Assembly (NCBI RefSeq): GCF_018388425.1
Contig: NZ_CP074406.1
Span: 2,232,001-2,296,000 of the forward strand
Length of the DNA stretch: 64,000 nucleotides
Direction of reading: 5' to 3'
Origin: Nocardioides faecalis
GTDB taxonomy: Bacteria > Actinomycetota > Actinomycetes > Propionibacteriales > Nocardioidaceae
Part shown: positions 22,862 through 31,573 of the stretch, in pieces
How the letters are laid out: the number at the start of each line of letters is the position of its first letter
Numbering within the stretch: position 1 is the first letter of the stretch
Notes under the pieces: generated by a model
What the model saw: only the letters and a program-made list of their open reading frames with translations
The model's database searches: none
What the model was told of the DNA's origin: nothing
Made by a program: the position numbers and the translations under genes

Positions 22862-25027
22862 ATGAGCGCCGAGATGCCCGTCCCCCCGCGCGCCGAGGCG
22901 CGTCCGGTCACCACGACCCACCACGGCCGCACCCGCGTCGACGAGTACGACTGGCTGCGGGCCAAGGAGGACCCGGCGGTGCTGGCGCACCTGGAGGCCG
23001 AGAACGCCTACACCCAGGCCCGCACCGCCCACCTGGCGAGCCTGCGCGGACGGATCTTCGAGGAGATCAAGTCCCGCACCCTGGAGACCGACCTGTCGGT
23101 GCCCACCCGGGTGCGCGGCTACTGGTACTACGGCCGCTCCTTCGAGGGCCGCCAGTACGGCGCCACCTGCCGCGTCGCGGTCGGCGACCCCGACGACTGG
23201 ACGCCGCCGCAGCCCGCCGCCGACGCCCGCCCGGACCAGCCCGCCCTGCCCGGCGAGGAGGTGCTGCTCGACCTGGACGCCCTCGCCGAGGGCCACGAGT
23301 TCTTCTCCCTCGGCGGGTCCTCGGTGAGCCCCGACGACCGGCTGCTGGCGTACGCCACCGACGTCGTCGGCGACGAGCGCTACACGGTGCGGGTGCTGGA
23401 CCTGAGCACCCGCGAGCTGCTCGACGACGAGCTGACCGGCGTGCTCGGCGGGGTCACCTGGGGCGGCTCGCCCGACCACTTCTACTACACGACCGTCGAC
23501 GAGGCGTGGCGCCCGGACAAGGTGTGGCGCCACCGCCTCGGCACCGCCCAGGCCGACGACGAGCTGGTCTTCCACGAGCCGGACGAGCGCTACTTCGTCG
23601 GCGTGGGCCGCACCCGCAGCCGCCGCTTCGTGATGATCGCCGCGAGCTCCAAGACCACCTCGGAGTTCCACGTCCTGGACGCGAGGGACCCGCACGCCGC
23701 GCCGGTCTGCTTCGCCACCCGCACCGACGGCGTGGAGTACTCCCTCGAGCACGCCGTCATCGGCGGCACCGACGCGTTCCTGGTGCTGCACAACGCGGCC
23801 GGCCCGGAGTTCGAGCTGGGCCTGGCGCCGGCTGAGCCGACTCCGCTGGAGCAGTGGCGCCCGTTGCTGCCCCACGACGAGTCGGTGCGCCTGGAGGACG
23901 TGGACGCCTTCGCCGACCACCTGGTGGTGCAGCAGCGCAGCGAGGGCCGGCCCCGGGTCCGGGTGCTGAGGTTGAGCCATGACCTCGCCGCCCCGATCGC
24001 CGCGGACGCCTTCATCGACTTCCCCGGCGAGCTCGCCACCGTAGGAGCCGGCGGCAACCCCGCCTGGGAGCAGCCGACCATCCGGGTCGGCATGACGAGC
24101 CTGGCGCGCCCCTCGGCGGTCTACGACCACGACCTGCGCACCGGCGAGCTGGTGCTGCGCAAGCAGGCGCCGGTGCTCGGCGGCTACGACCCCGACGCCT
24201 ACGAGGAGCACCGGCTGTGGGCCACCTCGGTCGACGGCGTGCAGGTGCCGATCTCGCTGGTGGTGCGCAAGGGCGTCCGTGGGCCCGCGGGCAACGACCC
24301 GGTGCCGGTGCACCTGTACGGCTACGGCGCCTACGAGGCCTCCATGGACCCGTACTTCGCCGTCGCGCGACTGTCCCTGCTGGACCGCGGTGGCGCGTTC
24401 GCGATCGCGCACGTGCGCGGCGGCGGCGAGATGGGCCGGCACTGGTACGACGACGGCAAGCTCGAGCACAAGCAGCACACCTTCGACGACTTCATCGCCT
24501 GCGCCCGCCACCTGGTCGACTCCGGCTGGAGCACCCCGGACCGCATCGTCGCCGAGGGTGCGAGCGCCGGTGGCCTGCTCATCGGCGCCGTCGCCAACCA
24601 GGCACCGGAGTCGTTCGGCGGGTTCGTGGCGGGCGTGCCGTTCGTGGACACGCTCACCACGATGCTGGACGCGAGCCTGCCGCTGACCGTGCCGGAGTAC
24701 GACGAGTGGGGCAACCCCAGCGACGACCCGGCCGCCTACGACCGGATCGCCGGCTACGCGCCGTACGACAACGTCGCCGACCTGCCCTACCCGCCGATCC
24801 TGGCCGAGACCTCGCTCAACGACACCCGGGTGCTCTACGTGGAGCCCGCCAAGTGGGTGGCGCGCCTGCGGGAGCGGGCGCCGCAGGCCGACGTGCTGCT
24901 GCGCACGGAGATGGCCGCCGGCCACGGCGGCGTGTCGGGCCGCTACCGCGCCTGGGAGGACCGGGCGTTCTCCCTGGCGTGGATCCTGGACCGGCTCGGG
25001 CTCGCCGACGTGGAGCCGCTGGGCTGA
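22862..25027 (+). CDS. ptrB: S9 family peptidase, oligopeptidase B type
   Basis: 721 residues, the usual size. The N-terminal beta-propeller (about 70-400) begins after 'RVDEYDWLRAKEDPAVLAHL'. The C-terminal alpha/beta-hydrolase domain has the nucleophile Ser in AEGASAGGLLIGAV (about 562), the Asp in ETSLNDTRVLY and the His in AAGHGGVSGRYR. The acidic 'EYDEWGNP' motif is typical of oligopeptidase B, which cleaves short peptides after Arg/Lys in the cytoplasm. No signal peptide. It ends shortly before the sigma-factor promoter. Confidence 0.94.
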   Translation: MSAEMPVPPRAEARPVTTTHHGRTRVDEYDWLRAKEDPAVLAHLEAENAYTQARTAHLASLRGRIFEEIKSRTLETDLSVPTRVRGYWYYGRSFEGRQYGATCRVAVGDPDDWTPPQPAADARPDQPALPGEEVLLDLDALAEGHEFFSLGGSSVSPDDRLLAYATDVVGDERYTVRVLDLSTRELLDDELTGVLGGVTWGGSPDHFYYTTVDEAWRPDKVWRHRLGTAQADDELVFHEPDERYFVGVGRTRSRRFVMIAASSKTTSEFHVLDARDPHAAPVCFATRTDGVEYSLEHAVIGGTDAFLVLHNAAGPEFELGLAPAEPTPLEQWRPLLPHDESVRLEDVDAFADHLVVQQRSEGRPRVRVLRLSHDLAAPIAADAFIDFPGELATVGAGGNPAWEQPTIRVGMTSLARPSAVYDHDLRTGELVLRKQAPVLGGYDPDAYEEHRLWATSVDGVQVPISLVVRKGVRGPAGNDPVPVHLYGYGAYEASMDPYFAVARLSLLDRGGAFAIAHVRGGGEMGRHWYDDGKLEHKQHTFDDFIACARHLVDSGWSTPDRIVAEGASAGGLLIGAVANQAPESFGGFVAGVPFVDTLTTMLDASLPLTVPEYDEWGNPSDDPAAYDRIAGYAPYDNVADLPYPPILAETSLNDTRVLYVEPAKWVARLRERAPQADVLLRTEMAAGHGGVSGRYRAWEDRAFSLAWILDRLGLADVEPLG

Positions 25028-25113
25028 GCCCAAGTTGAGAAGTCGCTGAGATTAGCCGCCCCAGGCAACTTCTCCCGGCTGCGGATCGTCGGACGGGGTA
25101 ATCACCGGTGCGG

Positions 25114-25139
25114 GGAATCCCGGACCTACGGGATGTGTT
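25114..25139 (+). promoter_or_regulatory. SigR/SigH-type promoter of the sigma factor gene
   Basis: GGAAT (25114-25118), exactly 18 bases, then GTT (25137-25139): the published Streptomyces SigR consensus. It lies 55 bp before the start of a SigB-like sigma gene. In mycobacteria sigB is transcribed from SigE/SigH promoters of this kind, which supports the assignment. Confidence 0.65.
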
Positions 25140-25193
25140 GCAACCGACATGCGGTCGTCTCCCTGACCGCGACCGCGAAGGAGGGGACGCCAC

Positions 25194-26165
25194 ATGGCCA
25201 CGGCAACCGCGAGGCGCAGCACCGGACGTGAGATCGAGGGACGCGACAGCGTCGGCCTCTACCTCGACGAGATCGCACGCACCCCCCTCCTCGACGCGGC
25301 CCGGGAGGTGGAGCTCGCGAAGACCATCGAGGCCGGCCTGTACGCCGAGCACCTGCTCGCCGAGGGTCGCATCGGTCGGCGCAAGGGTGGCGCCCCCAAG
25401 CAGGCCTCCCAGGCCGAGCTGGAGTGGATCGCCGAGGAGGGCCGCAAGGCCGTCACCGAGTTCATCAACGCGAACCTGCGGCTCGTGGTGTCCATCGCCC
25501 GCAAGTACGGCCGCGCGCAGATGCCGATGCTGGACCTGATCCAGGAGGGCAACACCGGCCTGATCCGCGCGGTCGAGAAGTTCGACTACGCGAAGGGTTA
25601 CAAGTTCTCGACGTACGCGACGTGGTGGGTGCGCCAGGCGATCACCCGCGGCATCGCGCAGCAGGCCCGCGTGGTGCGGCTGCCCGTGCACGTGGTGGAG
25701 GAGCTCAACCAGGTCGGCGGCGCACGCCGTACGCTCGAGCGTCAGCTGGGCCGCGAGCCGGAGCCGGCGGAGATCGCCACCGAGCTCGGCATGGAGATCG
25801 AGCGGGTGCTGGACCTGATGGCCTGGGGCCGTGAGCACGTCAGCCTCGACACCCCCATCGACGACGACGGCGACACCTCGCTGGGCGACCTGATGGCGCA
25901 GGAGACCACGCCGGGCCCCGACCTGACCGTGCTCGACACCGAGGCACGCGACCGGCTCAACCGGCTGGTGGACCAGCTCGACGAGCGGGCCGCCGACATC
26001 ATCCGGTCCCGCTACGGTCTGGTCGACGGGCGCCAGCACAAGCTGGCCGACATCGGCGTGAAGCACGGCATCTCCGCGGAGCGGGTGCGCCAGCTGGAGC
26101 GGGAGGCGCTGCAGAAGCTGCGCCGCCTCGGCGACCCGGACCTGGCCGCCGGCTCGGCCGCCTGA
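25194..26165 (+). CDS. sigB: Group 2 sigma-70 factor, SigB-like
   Basis: 323 residues, without the long N-terminal region of the primary sigma factor. Region 1.2 is [16 protein letters not shown]. Region 2 is [20 protein letters not shown] with [19 protein letters not shown] and [18 protein letters not shown] (-10 recognition). Region 3 surrounds [12 protein letters not shown], and the region 4.2 helix-turn-helix is [20 protein letters not shown]. It should direct RNA polymerase to housekeeping-like promoters in stress or stationary phase. A strong GAAGGAGG precedes the ATG. The 166-bp leader holds the SigR-type promoter; the segment 25037-25073 also has a GAGAAGT/ACTTCTC inverted repeat. Confidence 0.93.
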   Translation: MATATARRSTGREIEGRDSVGLYLDEIARTPLLDAAREVELAKTIEAGLYAEHLLAEGRIGRRKGGAPKQASQAELEWIAEEGRKAVTEFINANLRLVVSIARKYGRAQMPMLDLIQEGNTGLIRAVEKFDYAKGYKFSTYATWWVRQAITRGIAQQARVVRLPVHVVEELNQVGGARRTLERQLGREPEPAEIATELGMEIERVLDLMAWGREHVSLDTPIDDDGDTSLGDLMAQETTPGPDLTVLDTEARDRLNRLVDQLDERAADIIRSRYGLVDGRQHKLADIGVKHGISAERVRQLEREALQKLRRLGDPDLAAGSAA

Positions 26166-26166
26166 G

Positions 26167-26760
26167 TCAGCCTGCGGCAGCGCGCAGGGCGGCGAAGACC
26201 TCGCTGGCCCTGCGGCGCAGCTCCTCCAGCGTGCCCGTGTTCTCGATGAGGTGCGTGGCCACCGCGCGCCGCTGCTCGCGGGTCGCCTGAGCCGCGATCC
26301 GGGCCAGCGCGTCTTCCTCGCTCATCCCCCGGTCCCGCACCATCCGCTCGACCTGCAGCTCGGTGGGTGCGTCGACGACGACCACGGCGTCGAACTCCCC
26401 CGCCCGCCCGGACTCCACCAGCAGCGGGATGTCGTGGACCACGATGGCGTCCGCGGGAGCGGCGGCCTCCCGGGCGGCGTACTCGGCGAACACCAGAGGG
26501 TGCACGATCGCCTCCAGCCGCCGGCGCTGCTCGGCGTCGCCGAAGACCAACGCCCCCATCTTGGGCCGGTCCAGCTCGCCGTCGGCGGTGAGCAGCTCGG
26601 GACCGAACGCCTCGACGACGGCCGCCAGCCCGGGCGTCCCCTTGGCCACCACGTCACGGGCGATCTTGTCGGCGTCGATCACCACCGCACCCAGCTCGGC
26701 CAGGACGGCCGAGACGGTGCTCTTGCCCGAGGCGATCCCGCCGGTCAGTCCCACTCGCAT
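26167..26760 (-). CDS. coaE: Dephospho-CoA kinase
   Basis: 197 residues; phosphorylates the ribose 3'-OH of dephospho-CoA, the last step of CoA synthesis. P-loop [12 protein letters not shown] at 4-15, Asp in [13 protein letters not shown], the CoA-binding stretch [13 protein letters not shown], and the lid/Arg region [20 protein letters not shown]. The C-terminus [20 protein letters not shown] is typical. TAGGGT 6 nt before the ATG predicts a leaderless mRNA. Convergent with the sigma factor (1 bp between stops). In mycobacteria coaE also follows rpsA. Confidence 0.95.
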   Translation of the reverse strand: MRVGLTGGIASGKSTVSAVLAELGAVVIDADKIARDVVAKGTPGLAAVVEAFGPELLTADGELDRPKMGALVFGDAEQRRRLEAIVHPLVFAEYAAREAAAPADAIVVHDIPLLVESGRAGEFDAVVVVDAPTELQVERMVRDRGMSEEDALARIAAQATREQRRAVATHLIENTGTLEELRRRASEVFAALRAAAG

Positions 26761-26766
26761 GGCTGG

Positions 26767-26772
26767 ACCCTA
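26767..26772 (-). promoter_or_regulatory. -10 box of coaE
   Basis: TAGGGT on the minus strand, 6 nt before ATG 26760. Confidence 0.5.
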
Positions 26773-26797
26773 CTGGCGCAGTGGCGAAGCACCGCGT

Positions 26798-28180
26798 TCA
26801 GCACCGCCCCGCACGGCGGACGACCCGGATCACCTTGGACGGACCGCTCCGGTCTCCGCGCACGGCCCGGACCCGGAAGCGCCACGCCTTCGCCGCCGGC
26901 AGCTTCTTGAGCGTGACCCTGGTGTGCTTCGTGCGGGTGCCGCCGCGCCACCGGCCGCCGCTGAACCGCTGGACGCGGTAGGCGGTGGCGTGCGGGACGC
27001 GCGCCCAGGTCAGCCGGACGCAGCGCCTGCCCGCGCTGGCGCGCAGGCTGCGCACCTTCGACAGCGCGGGAGGCCGGGCGGGCGGCAGCGCGACGGCGGC
27101 GGGCACGACCGCGACCGTCGGCGAGTACACCCCGGTCTCGGGCAGGTCATCGCCCTTCACCGGCTGCAGCCGGAACTCGTAGCGGTGGCCGTTGCGGAGC
27201 CCGGCGACCGCCCGGTCACCGTCGCGGGGCAGCCCTTCAGCGTGCACGGACCAGGGGGCGCGGGCGGTGACGTCCCTGCTCCAGAGCCGGTGGCTGGTCG
27301 CGGCGTCGGGTCCCACCCAGGCCAGCGTCGCGCGGCCGTCGCCACCGACGGCCGAGAGGCTCGGCGTCTGCACCGGTCCCACCGGCGGCAGGACCAGGGG
27401 ACGCGGCGCCGGCGGCCCGACACCGGCACTCGCCAACGCGTCGGCGACCGCAGCGGCGATCCGGACCTCGCCGCGCGCGTTCGCGTGCGAGCCGTCCCAG
27501 GTGTCGCCGGCCAGGTCGTAGTCCCGGGCGGTCGCGGCCACCACGACGCGGGAGCCGGGCTCGGAGAGCTCCGCGGCGACGTCGTCCAGCCCGGCGTTGA
27601 ATTCCGGCACGCCGTCGAACCAGCGTTGCGTCGCCTGTGCCAGCACCACGTGGGCCCCGGGACGGCCGCGGCGCACCTCGGTGACGATCTGCCGCATCCG
27701 GTCCACCACCGTCGAGGCCGGCTCGTCGGTCCACAACAGGTCGATCGCCCCGAGCATGACCACGACGACGTCCGCCGCGGTGTCGGCGGCGAGGACGTCG
27801 AACGGCACGTCGGGGAGGGCGGCCCACATCCCCCACTTCGCGGCGTGGTCCTGGTCGAACGCGGGGTCGGCGTACGACGTCGCGCCCGCGGCGTCGGTGC
27901 GCAGGTTCCACAGGTCCCGGCGGGGCCCGACGAAGTCGACGTCGACGCCGGAGTCGACGAGGTGGTGCCACAGCCGGTAGCGCCAGGTCCAGTCACCGGA
28001 GGACCCGTGGGTCACCGAGTCGCCCACGATCAGGACCCGCACCGCCTCCGCCCCGGGGGTGGGCTCGGAGCCGCCGGGCTCGCCGGCCGCCTGACCCGGC
28101 GCCGCGAGCGCCGCGGAGAGTGTCACGCACGCCACGGTCACGGCGGCCAGCAACGCTCGCCCCAGACGTCCCCCAGCCAC
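26798..28180 (-). CDS. Secreted SGNH/GDSL hydrolase with fibronectin type III-like domains
   Basis: 460 residues from GTG 28180; ATG 28228 would add 16 residues before the signal peptide. The signal peptide is RLGRALLAAVTVACVTLSAA, cleaved near 'APGQAAG'. The SGNH domain (about 45-260) has block I VRVLIVGDSVTHGSSGDW with the Ser, and block V WDGSHANARGE with Asp and His. Block III, usually GxND, reads LGAIDLLW, so the oxyanion Asn is replaced. Two C-terminal modules, about 275-360 (ATLAWVGPDAATSHRLWSRD) and about 375-460 (CVRLTWARVPHATAYRVQRF), look like fibronectin III repeats that bind surfaces or glycans. A secreted esterase acting on envelope polysaccharide is inferred. Confidence 0.85.
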   Translation of the reverse strand: MAGGRLGRALLAAVTVACVTLSAALAAPGQAAGEPGGSEPTPGAEAVRVLIVGDSVTHGSSGDWTWRYRLWHHLVDSGVDVDFVGPRRDLWNLRTDAAGATSYADPAFDQDHAAKWGMWAALPDVPFDVLAADTAADVVVVMLGAIDLLWTDEPASTVVDRMRQIVTEVRRGRPGAHVVLAQATQRWFDGVPEFNAGLDDVAAELSEPGSRVVVAATARDYDLAGDTWDGSHANARGEVRIAAAVADALASAGVGPPAPRPLVLPPVGPVQTPSLSAVGGDGRATLAWVGPDAATSHRLWSRDVTARAPWSVHAEGLPRDGDRAVAGLRNGHRYEFRLQPVKGDDLPETGVYSPTVAVVPAAVALPPARPPALSKVRSLRASAGRRCVRLTWARVPHATAYRVQRFSGGRWRGGTRTKHTRVTLKKLPAAKAWRFRVRAVRGDRSGPSKVIRVVRRAGRC

Positions 28181-28276
28181 GGCGCCAGTGTGCCTGCTGC
28201 TGCACCGCGGTGGGCGTGAATCGAGCATTCCGAGGACGGCACGCGCCCCGTGCCATCCGTCTGCCCCGAGAAAGGC

Positions 28277-28308
28277 CGAAGGCCCCGACCGTGACGTCGG
28301 GGCCTTCG
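28277..28308 (-). terminator. Terminator of rpsA
   Basis: 13-bp perfect stem CGAAGGCCCCGAC / GTCGGGGCCTTCG with a 6-base loop, just after the rpsA stop on the minus strand. Confidence 0.85.
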
Positions 28309-28329
28309 TGCGTGCTCAGGCGGAGCGGA

Positions 28330-29820
28330 TCAGTTGCCGCCGCCCGTGAGCTTCTCGCGGAGCGCCTGCAGGGCCTCGTCGGAGGCCAGCGAGCCGCCGG
28401 TCTCCTCGACCTGCGTGTCGTTGCCGCCGCCGGAGGAGTACGACGTCGCCTCGCCGGCCTCGATCTCGGCCTGCTTGGCGTCGGCCTGCTGCTTGACGTG
28501 GGCCTCCCAGCGAGCGTGCGCCTTGGCGTACTGCTCCTCCCAGGTCGCGCGCTGCTCGTCGTAGCCCTCGAGCCACTCGCCCGTCTCCGGGTCGAAGCCC
28601 TCGGGGTAGATGTAGTTGCCCTGCTCGTCGTAGGTGGCGGGCATGCCGTACAGCGTCGGGTCGAACTCCTCGACGTCGGTGGCCGCGGTGGTCTCGTTCG
28701 CCTGCTTCAGCGACAGCGAGATCCGGCGACGCTCGAGGTCGATGTCGATGATCTTGACCATGACGTCGTCGTTGACCTGGACGACCTGCTCCGGGATCTC
28801 CACGTGGCGCTCGGCCAGCTCGGAGATGTGCACCAGGCCCTCGATGCCCTCCTCGACACGGACGAACGAGCCGAAGGGCACCAGCTTGGTGACCTTTCCG
28901 GGCACGATCTGACCGATCTGGTGGGTCCGGGCGAAGTGCTGCCACGGGTCCTCCTGCGTCGCCTTCAGCGACAGGGAGACACGCTCGCGGTCCATGTCGA
29001 CGTCGAGGACCTCGACGGTGACCTCGTCGCCCACGGTGACGACCTCGGACGGGTGGTCGATGTGCTTCCAGGACAGCTCCGAGACGTGCACCAGGCCGTC
29101 GACGCCGCCGAGGTCCACGAACGCACCGAAGTTGACGATCGAGGACACGACACCCTTGCGGATCTGGCCCTTCTGGAGCTGGGTGAGGAAGCCGTGGCGG
29201 ACCTCGGACTGGGTCTGCTCGAGCCAGGCACGGCGCGACAGGACCACGTTGTTGCGGTTCTTGTCGAGCTCGATGATCTTCGCCTCGAGCGTCTGGCCCA
29301 CGTAGGGCTGCAGGTCACGCACGCGGCGCATCTCCACCAGCGAGGCGGGCAGGAAGCCGCGCAGGCCGATGTCGATGATCAGGCCGCCCTTGACGACCTC
29401 GATGACGGTGCCCTCGACGACGCCGTCGGCCTCCTTGATCTCCTCGATCGTGCCCCAGGCGCGCTCGTACTGGGCGCGCTTCTTGGACAGGATCAGGCGA
29501 CCCTCCTTGTCCTCCTTCTGGAGGACCAGAGCCTCGACCTTGTCACCCACCTTGACGACCTCGGAGGGGTCGACGTCGTGCTTGATCGACAGCTCGCGCG
29601 AGGGGATGACGCCCTCGGTCTTGTAGCCGATGTCGAGCAGCACCTCGTCGCGGTCGACCTTGACGATCGTGCCGTCGACGATGTCGCCGTCGTTGAAGTA
29701 CTTGATGGTGAGGTCGATGGCGGCCAGGAAGTCCGCCTCCGAGCCGATGTCGTTGACAGCGACCTGGGGGGCGTTGTCGTCGTAGGCGCTCAGGAAGGCG
29801 TTCGAGAGGGTGCTCGTCAT
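28330..29820 (-). CDS. rpsA: 30S ribosomal protein S1
   Basis: 496 residues, usual for actinobacteria. Four S1 (OB-fold) RNA-binding repeats are visible: GDIVDGTIVKVDRDEVLLDI (about 45), GVVEGTVIEVVKGGLIIDIG (about 133), GQIRKGVVSSIVNFGAFVDL (about 218) and GQIVPGKVTKLVPFGSFVRV (about 303), each closing with a ‘RxxLSxK/R’ stretch. The last ~120 residues are an acidic, low-complexity tail ending ALQALREKLTGGGN. S1 recruits leadered mRNAs to the 30S subunit; leaderless messages, common here, depend on it less. ATG 29820 follows an AAGGA. The 168-bp gap to the divergent methyltransferase must hold its promoter; no clear pair of boxes was found. Confidence 0.97.
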   Translation of the reverse strand: MTSTLSNAFLSAYDDNAPQVAVNDIGSEADFLAAIDLTIKYFNDGDIVDGTIVKVDRDEVLLDIGYKTEGVIPSRELSIKHDVDPSEVVKVGDKVEALVLQKEDKEGRLILSKKRAQYERAWGTIEEIKEADGVVEGTVIEVVKGGLIIDIGLRGFLPASLVEMRRVRDLQPYVGQTLEAKIIELDKNRNNVVLSRRAWLEQTQSEVRHGFLTQLQKGQIRKGVVSSIVNFGAFVDLGGVDGLVHVSELSWKHIDHPSEVVTVGDEVTVEVLDVDMDRERVSLSLKATQEDPWQHFARTHQIGQIVPGKVTKLVPFGSFVRVEEGIEGLVHISELAERHVEIPEQVVQVNDDVMVKIIDIDLERRRISLSLKQANETTAATDVEEFDPTLYGMPATYDEQGNYIYPEGFDPETGEWLEGYDEQRATWEEQYAKAHARWEAHVKQQADAKQAEIEAGEATSYSSGGGNDTQVEETGGSLASDEALQALREKLTGGGN

Positions 29821-29975
29821 GTGGAGGGACAGTCCTTGGGTGGGCAGAGATAGTCGGGCCGCGGGCTCCGGAGCGGGGCCAACGGGTCATCACGCTCGAC
29901 GGGCCGGGTGGCTCGCCGAGGACGCAGACGGTCAAGGGTACGGGCCACGATGCGGCCGAGTCCAACCGGCGCGGC

Positions 29976-29981
29976 TATCCT
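29976..29981 (+). promoter_or_regulatory. -10 box of first methyltransferase
   Basis: TATCCT, 7 nt before GTG 29989. Confidence 0.6.
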
Positions 29982-29988
29982 CGCCTTC

Positions 29989-30864
29989 GTGCAGGACCCT
30001 GGGCAGCAATGGCCGCAGCCGCCGGTGACGGCGCACCGGCGTGCGGCGGACGAGTCGGAGTCGCGCAGCGCCAACGGCGCCGACTGGGACCGCTACGCCG
30101 ACGAGTACCAGGCCACCCACGGCGAGTTCCTCGGCGACGCCGGCTTCCTGTGGGGCCCCGAGGGCCTCACCGAGGCCGAGGCCGGTGTGCTCGGCGACGT
30201 GGCGGGCCGCGACGTGCTGGAGGTCGGCTCCGGTGCCGGGCAGTGCTCCCGCTGGGTCCGCAGCCAGGGCGGGCGCTCCTTCGGCCTGGACCTGTCCTAC
30301 CGCCAGCTCCAGCACTCGCGCCGCATCGACGAGATGACCGGCATCGTGGTGCCCAGCGTGCTCGGCACCGCCACCCACCTGCCCTTCGCCGACGACAGCT
30401 TCGACGTGGTGTTCTCCTCCTTCGGCGCCCTGCAGTTCGTCGCCGACATCGACACCGCCGTGCGGGAGACCGCCCGGGTGCTGCGCCCCGGTGGCCGGTT
30501 CGCCTTCTCCATCACCCACCCCACGCGCTGGATGTTCCCCGACGACCCGGGTGAGGACGGCCTGACCGCCACCCAGTCCTACTGGGACCGCACGCCCTAC
30601 GTCGAGGTCGACGACGAGACCGGCACGACGTCGTACGTCGAGCACCACCGCACGCTGGGCGACTGGGTGCACCTGCTGTCCAGCCACCGCTTCCACCTCA
30701 CGACCCTGCTCGAGCCGGAGTGGCCGGAAGACCACGACCGGCTGTGGGGCGGCTGGTCCCGGGTGCGGGGCACGCTGACCCCGGGGACCGCGCTGTTCGG
30801 TGCCGACCTGCTCGACCCGCCGCCGGCGAGCGCCGGGACCCGCCCTGCTGTGGCGCCACGGTAG
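29989..30864 (+). CDS. Class I SAM-dependent methyltransferase
   Basis: 291 residues. The SAM-binding loop is DVLEVGSGAGQCSRWVRSQG at about 75-94. Motif II is SFGLDLSYRQL, motif III FADDSFDVVFSSFGALQFVA, motif IV RVLRPGGRFAFSITHPTRW. The insertion TQSYWDRTPYVEVDDETG and 'HRTLGDWVHLLSSHRF' match a family conserved near rpsA in actinobacteria; substrate unknown. GTG 29989 is chosen on the TATCCT box; an in-frame upstream GTG would be buried in the promoter. It is divergent from rpsA and its stop codon forms part of the next gene's -10 box. Confidence 0.88.
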   Translation: MQDPGQQWPQPPVTAHRRAADESESRSANGADWDRYADEYQATHGEFLGDAGFLWGPEGLTEAEAGVLGDVAGRDVLEVGSGAGQCSRWVRSQGGRSFGLDLSYRQLQHSRRIDEMTGIVVPSVLGTATHLPFADDSFDVVFSSFGALQFVADIDTAVRETARVLRPGGRFAFSITHPTRWMFPDDPGEDGLTATQSYWDRTPYVEVDDETGTTSYVEHHRTLGDWVHLLSSHRFHLTTLLEPEWPEDHDRLWGGWSRVRGTLTPGTALFGADLLDPPPASAGTRPAVAPR

Positions 30865-30867
30865 TTT
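30862..30867 (+). promoter_or_regulatory. -10 box of second methyltransferase
   Basis: TAGTTT, beginning in the stop codon of the upstream gene, 7 nt before GTG 30875. Confidence 0.5.
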
Positions 30868-30874
30868 CTGCGCC

Positions 30875-31573
30875 GTGGACGCTGCAGAGATCGCCAAGTC
30901 GGCCGCGCTCGAGCGCACCCACTGGTGGTATGCCGCCAGGCGCGCCCTGGTGCGTCGCACGGTCGCCGACTGGCCGGCCGGTCGCGCGATCGACGTCGGC
31001 TGCGGCATGGGCGGCAACACCCTGGTGCTGCGGCAGCTCGGTTGGCGCGCGGTCGGCGTGGAGTACAGCGAGACCGGCGCGGAGATCGCGGCCGCCCGCG
31101 GCATTCCGGTGCTGCGTGGCGACGGACGCCGGCTGCCGGTCGCCGACTCCTCGGTGGACCTGGTGATGTCGACGGATGCGTGGGAGCACATCGACGACGA
31201 CGTCGCCGTCGCGGCCGAGACCTTCCGGGTGCTGCGCCCCGGCGGCCGCGCCCTGATCGCGGTGCCGGCTGGGATGGACCTGTGGAGCGGCCACGACGTC
31301 GCGCTGGGCCACGTGCGCCGCTACGAGCGCGACGAGCTGGTCGCCCGCATCACCGGCGCCGGCCTGGTCATCGAGGACCTGGCGTCGTGGAACGTCCTGC
31401 TGCGACCGGTGGTGCGGATGCGTCGCCGTGACCGACAGGCGCCCGAGAGCGAGATGGAGGCCGTGCACCCGGTCCTGAACGCCGGCCTGCGGGCAGCGAT
31501 CGCCCTCGAGCGGGTGCTGCCGGTGCGCCGGTGGCCGGGCGTGAGCCTGGTCGCCGTGGCGCGCAAGCCATGA
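30875..31573 (+). CDS. Class I SAM-dependent methyltransferase
   Basis: 232 residues. The opening KSAALERTHWWYAARRALVR is typical of glycan- or lipid-biosynthesis-linked methyltransferases. SAM loop AIDVGCGMGGNTLVLRQLG at about 43-61, then GVEYSETGAEIAAARG, ADSSVDLVMSTDAWEHIDDD and RVLRPGGRALIAVPAGMDLW. 'HVRRYERDELVARITGAGL' is the usual end of the core. Its stop overlaps the start of the acyltransferase-like gene (ATGA), which suggests they act together. Neighbouring glycosyltransferases support a polysaccharide or glycolipid substrate, by inference. Confidence 0.88.
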   Translation: MDAAEIAKSAALERTHWWYAARRALVRRTVADWPAGRAIDVGCGMGGNTLVLRQLGWRAVGVEYSETGAEIAAARGIPVLRGDGRRLPVADSSVDLVMSTDAWEHIDDDVAVAAETFRVLRPGGRALIAVPAGMDLWSGHDVALGHVRRYERDELVARITGAGLVIEDLASWNVLLRPVVRMRRRDRQAPESEMEAVHPVLNAGLRAAIALERVLPVRRWPGVSLVAVARKP

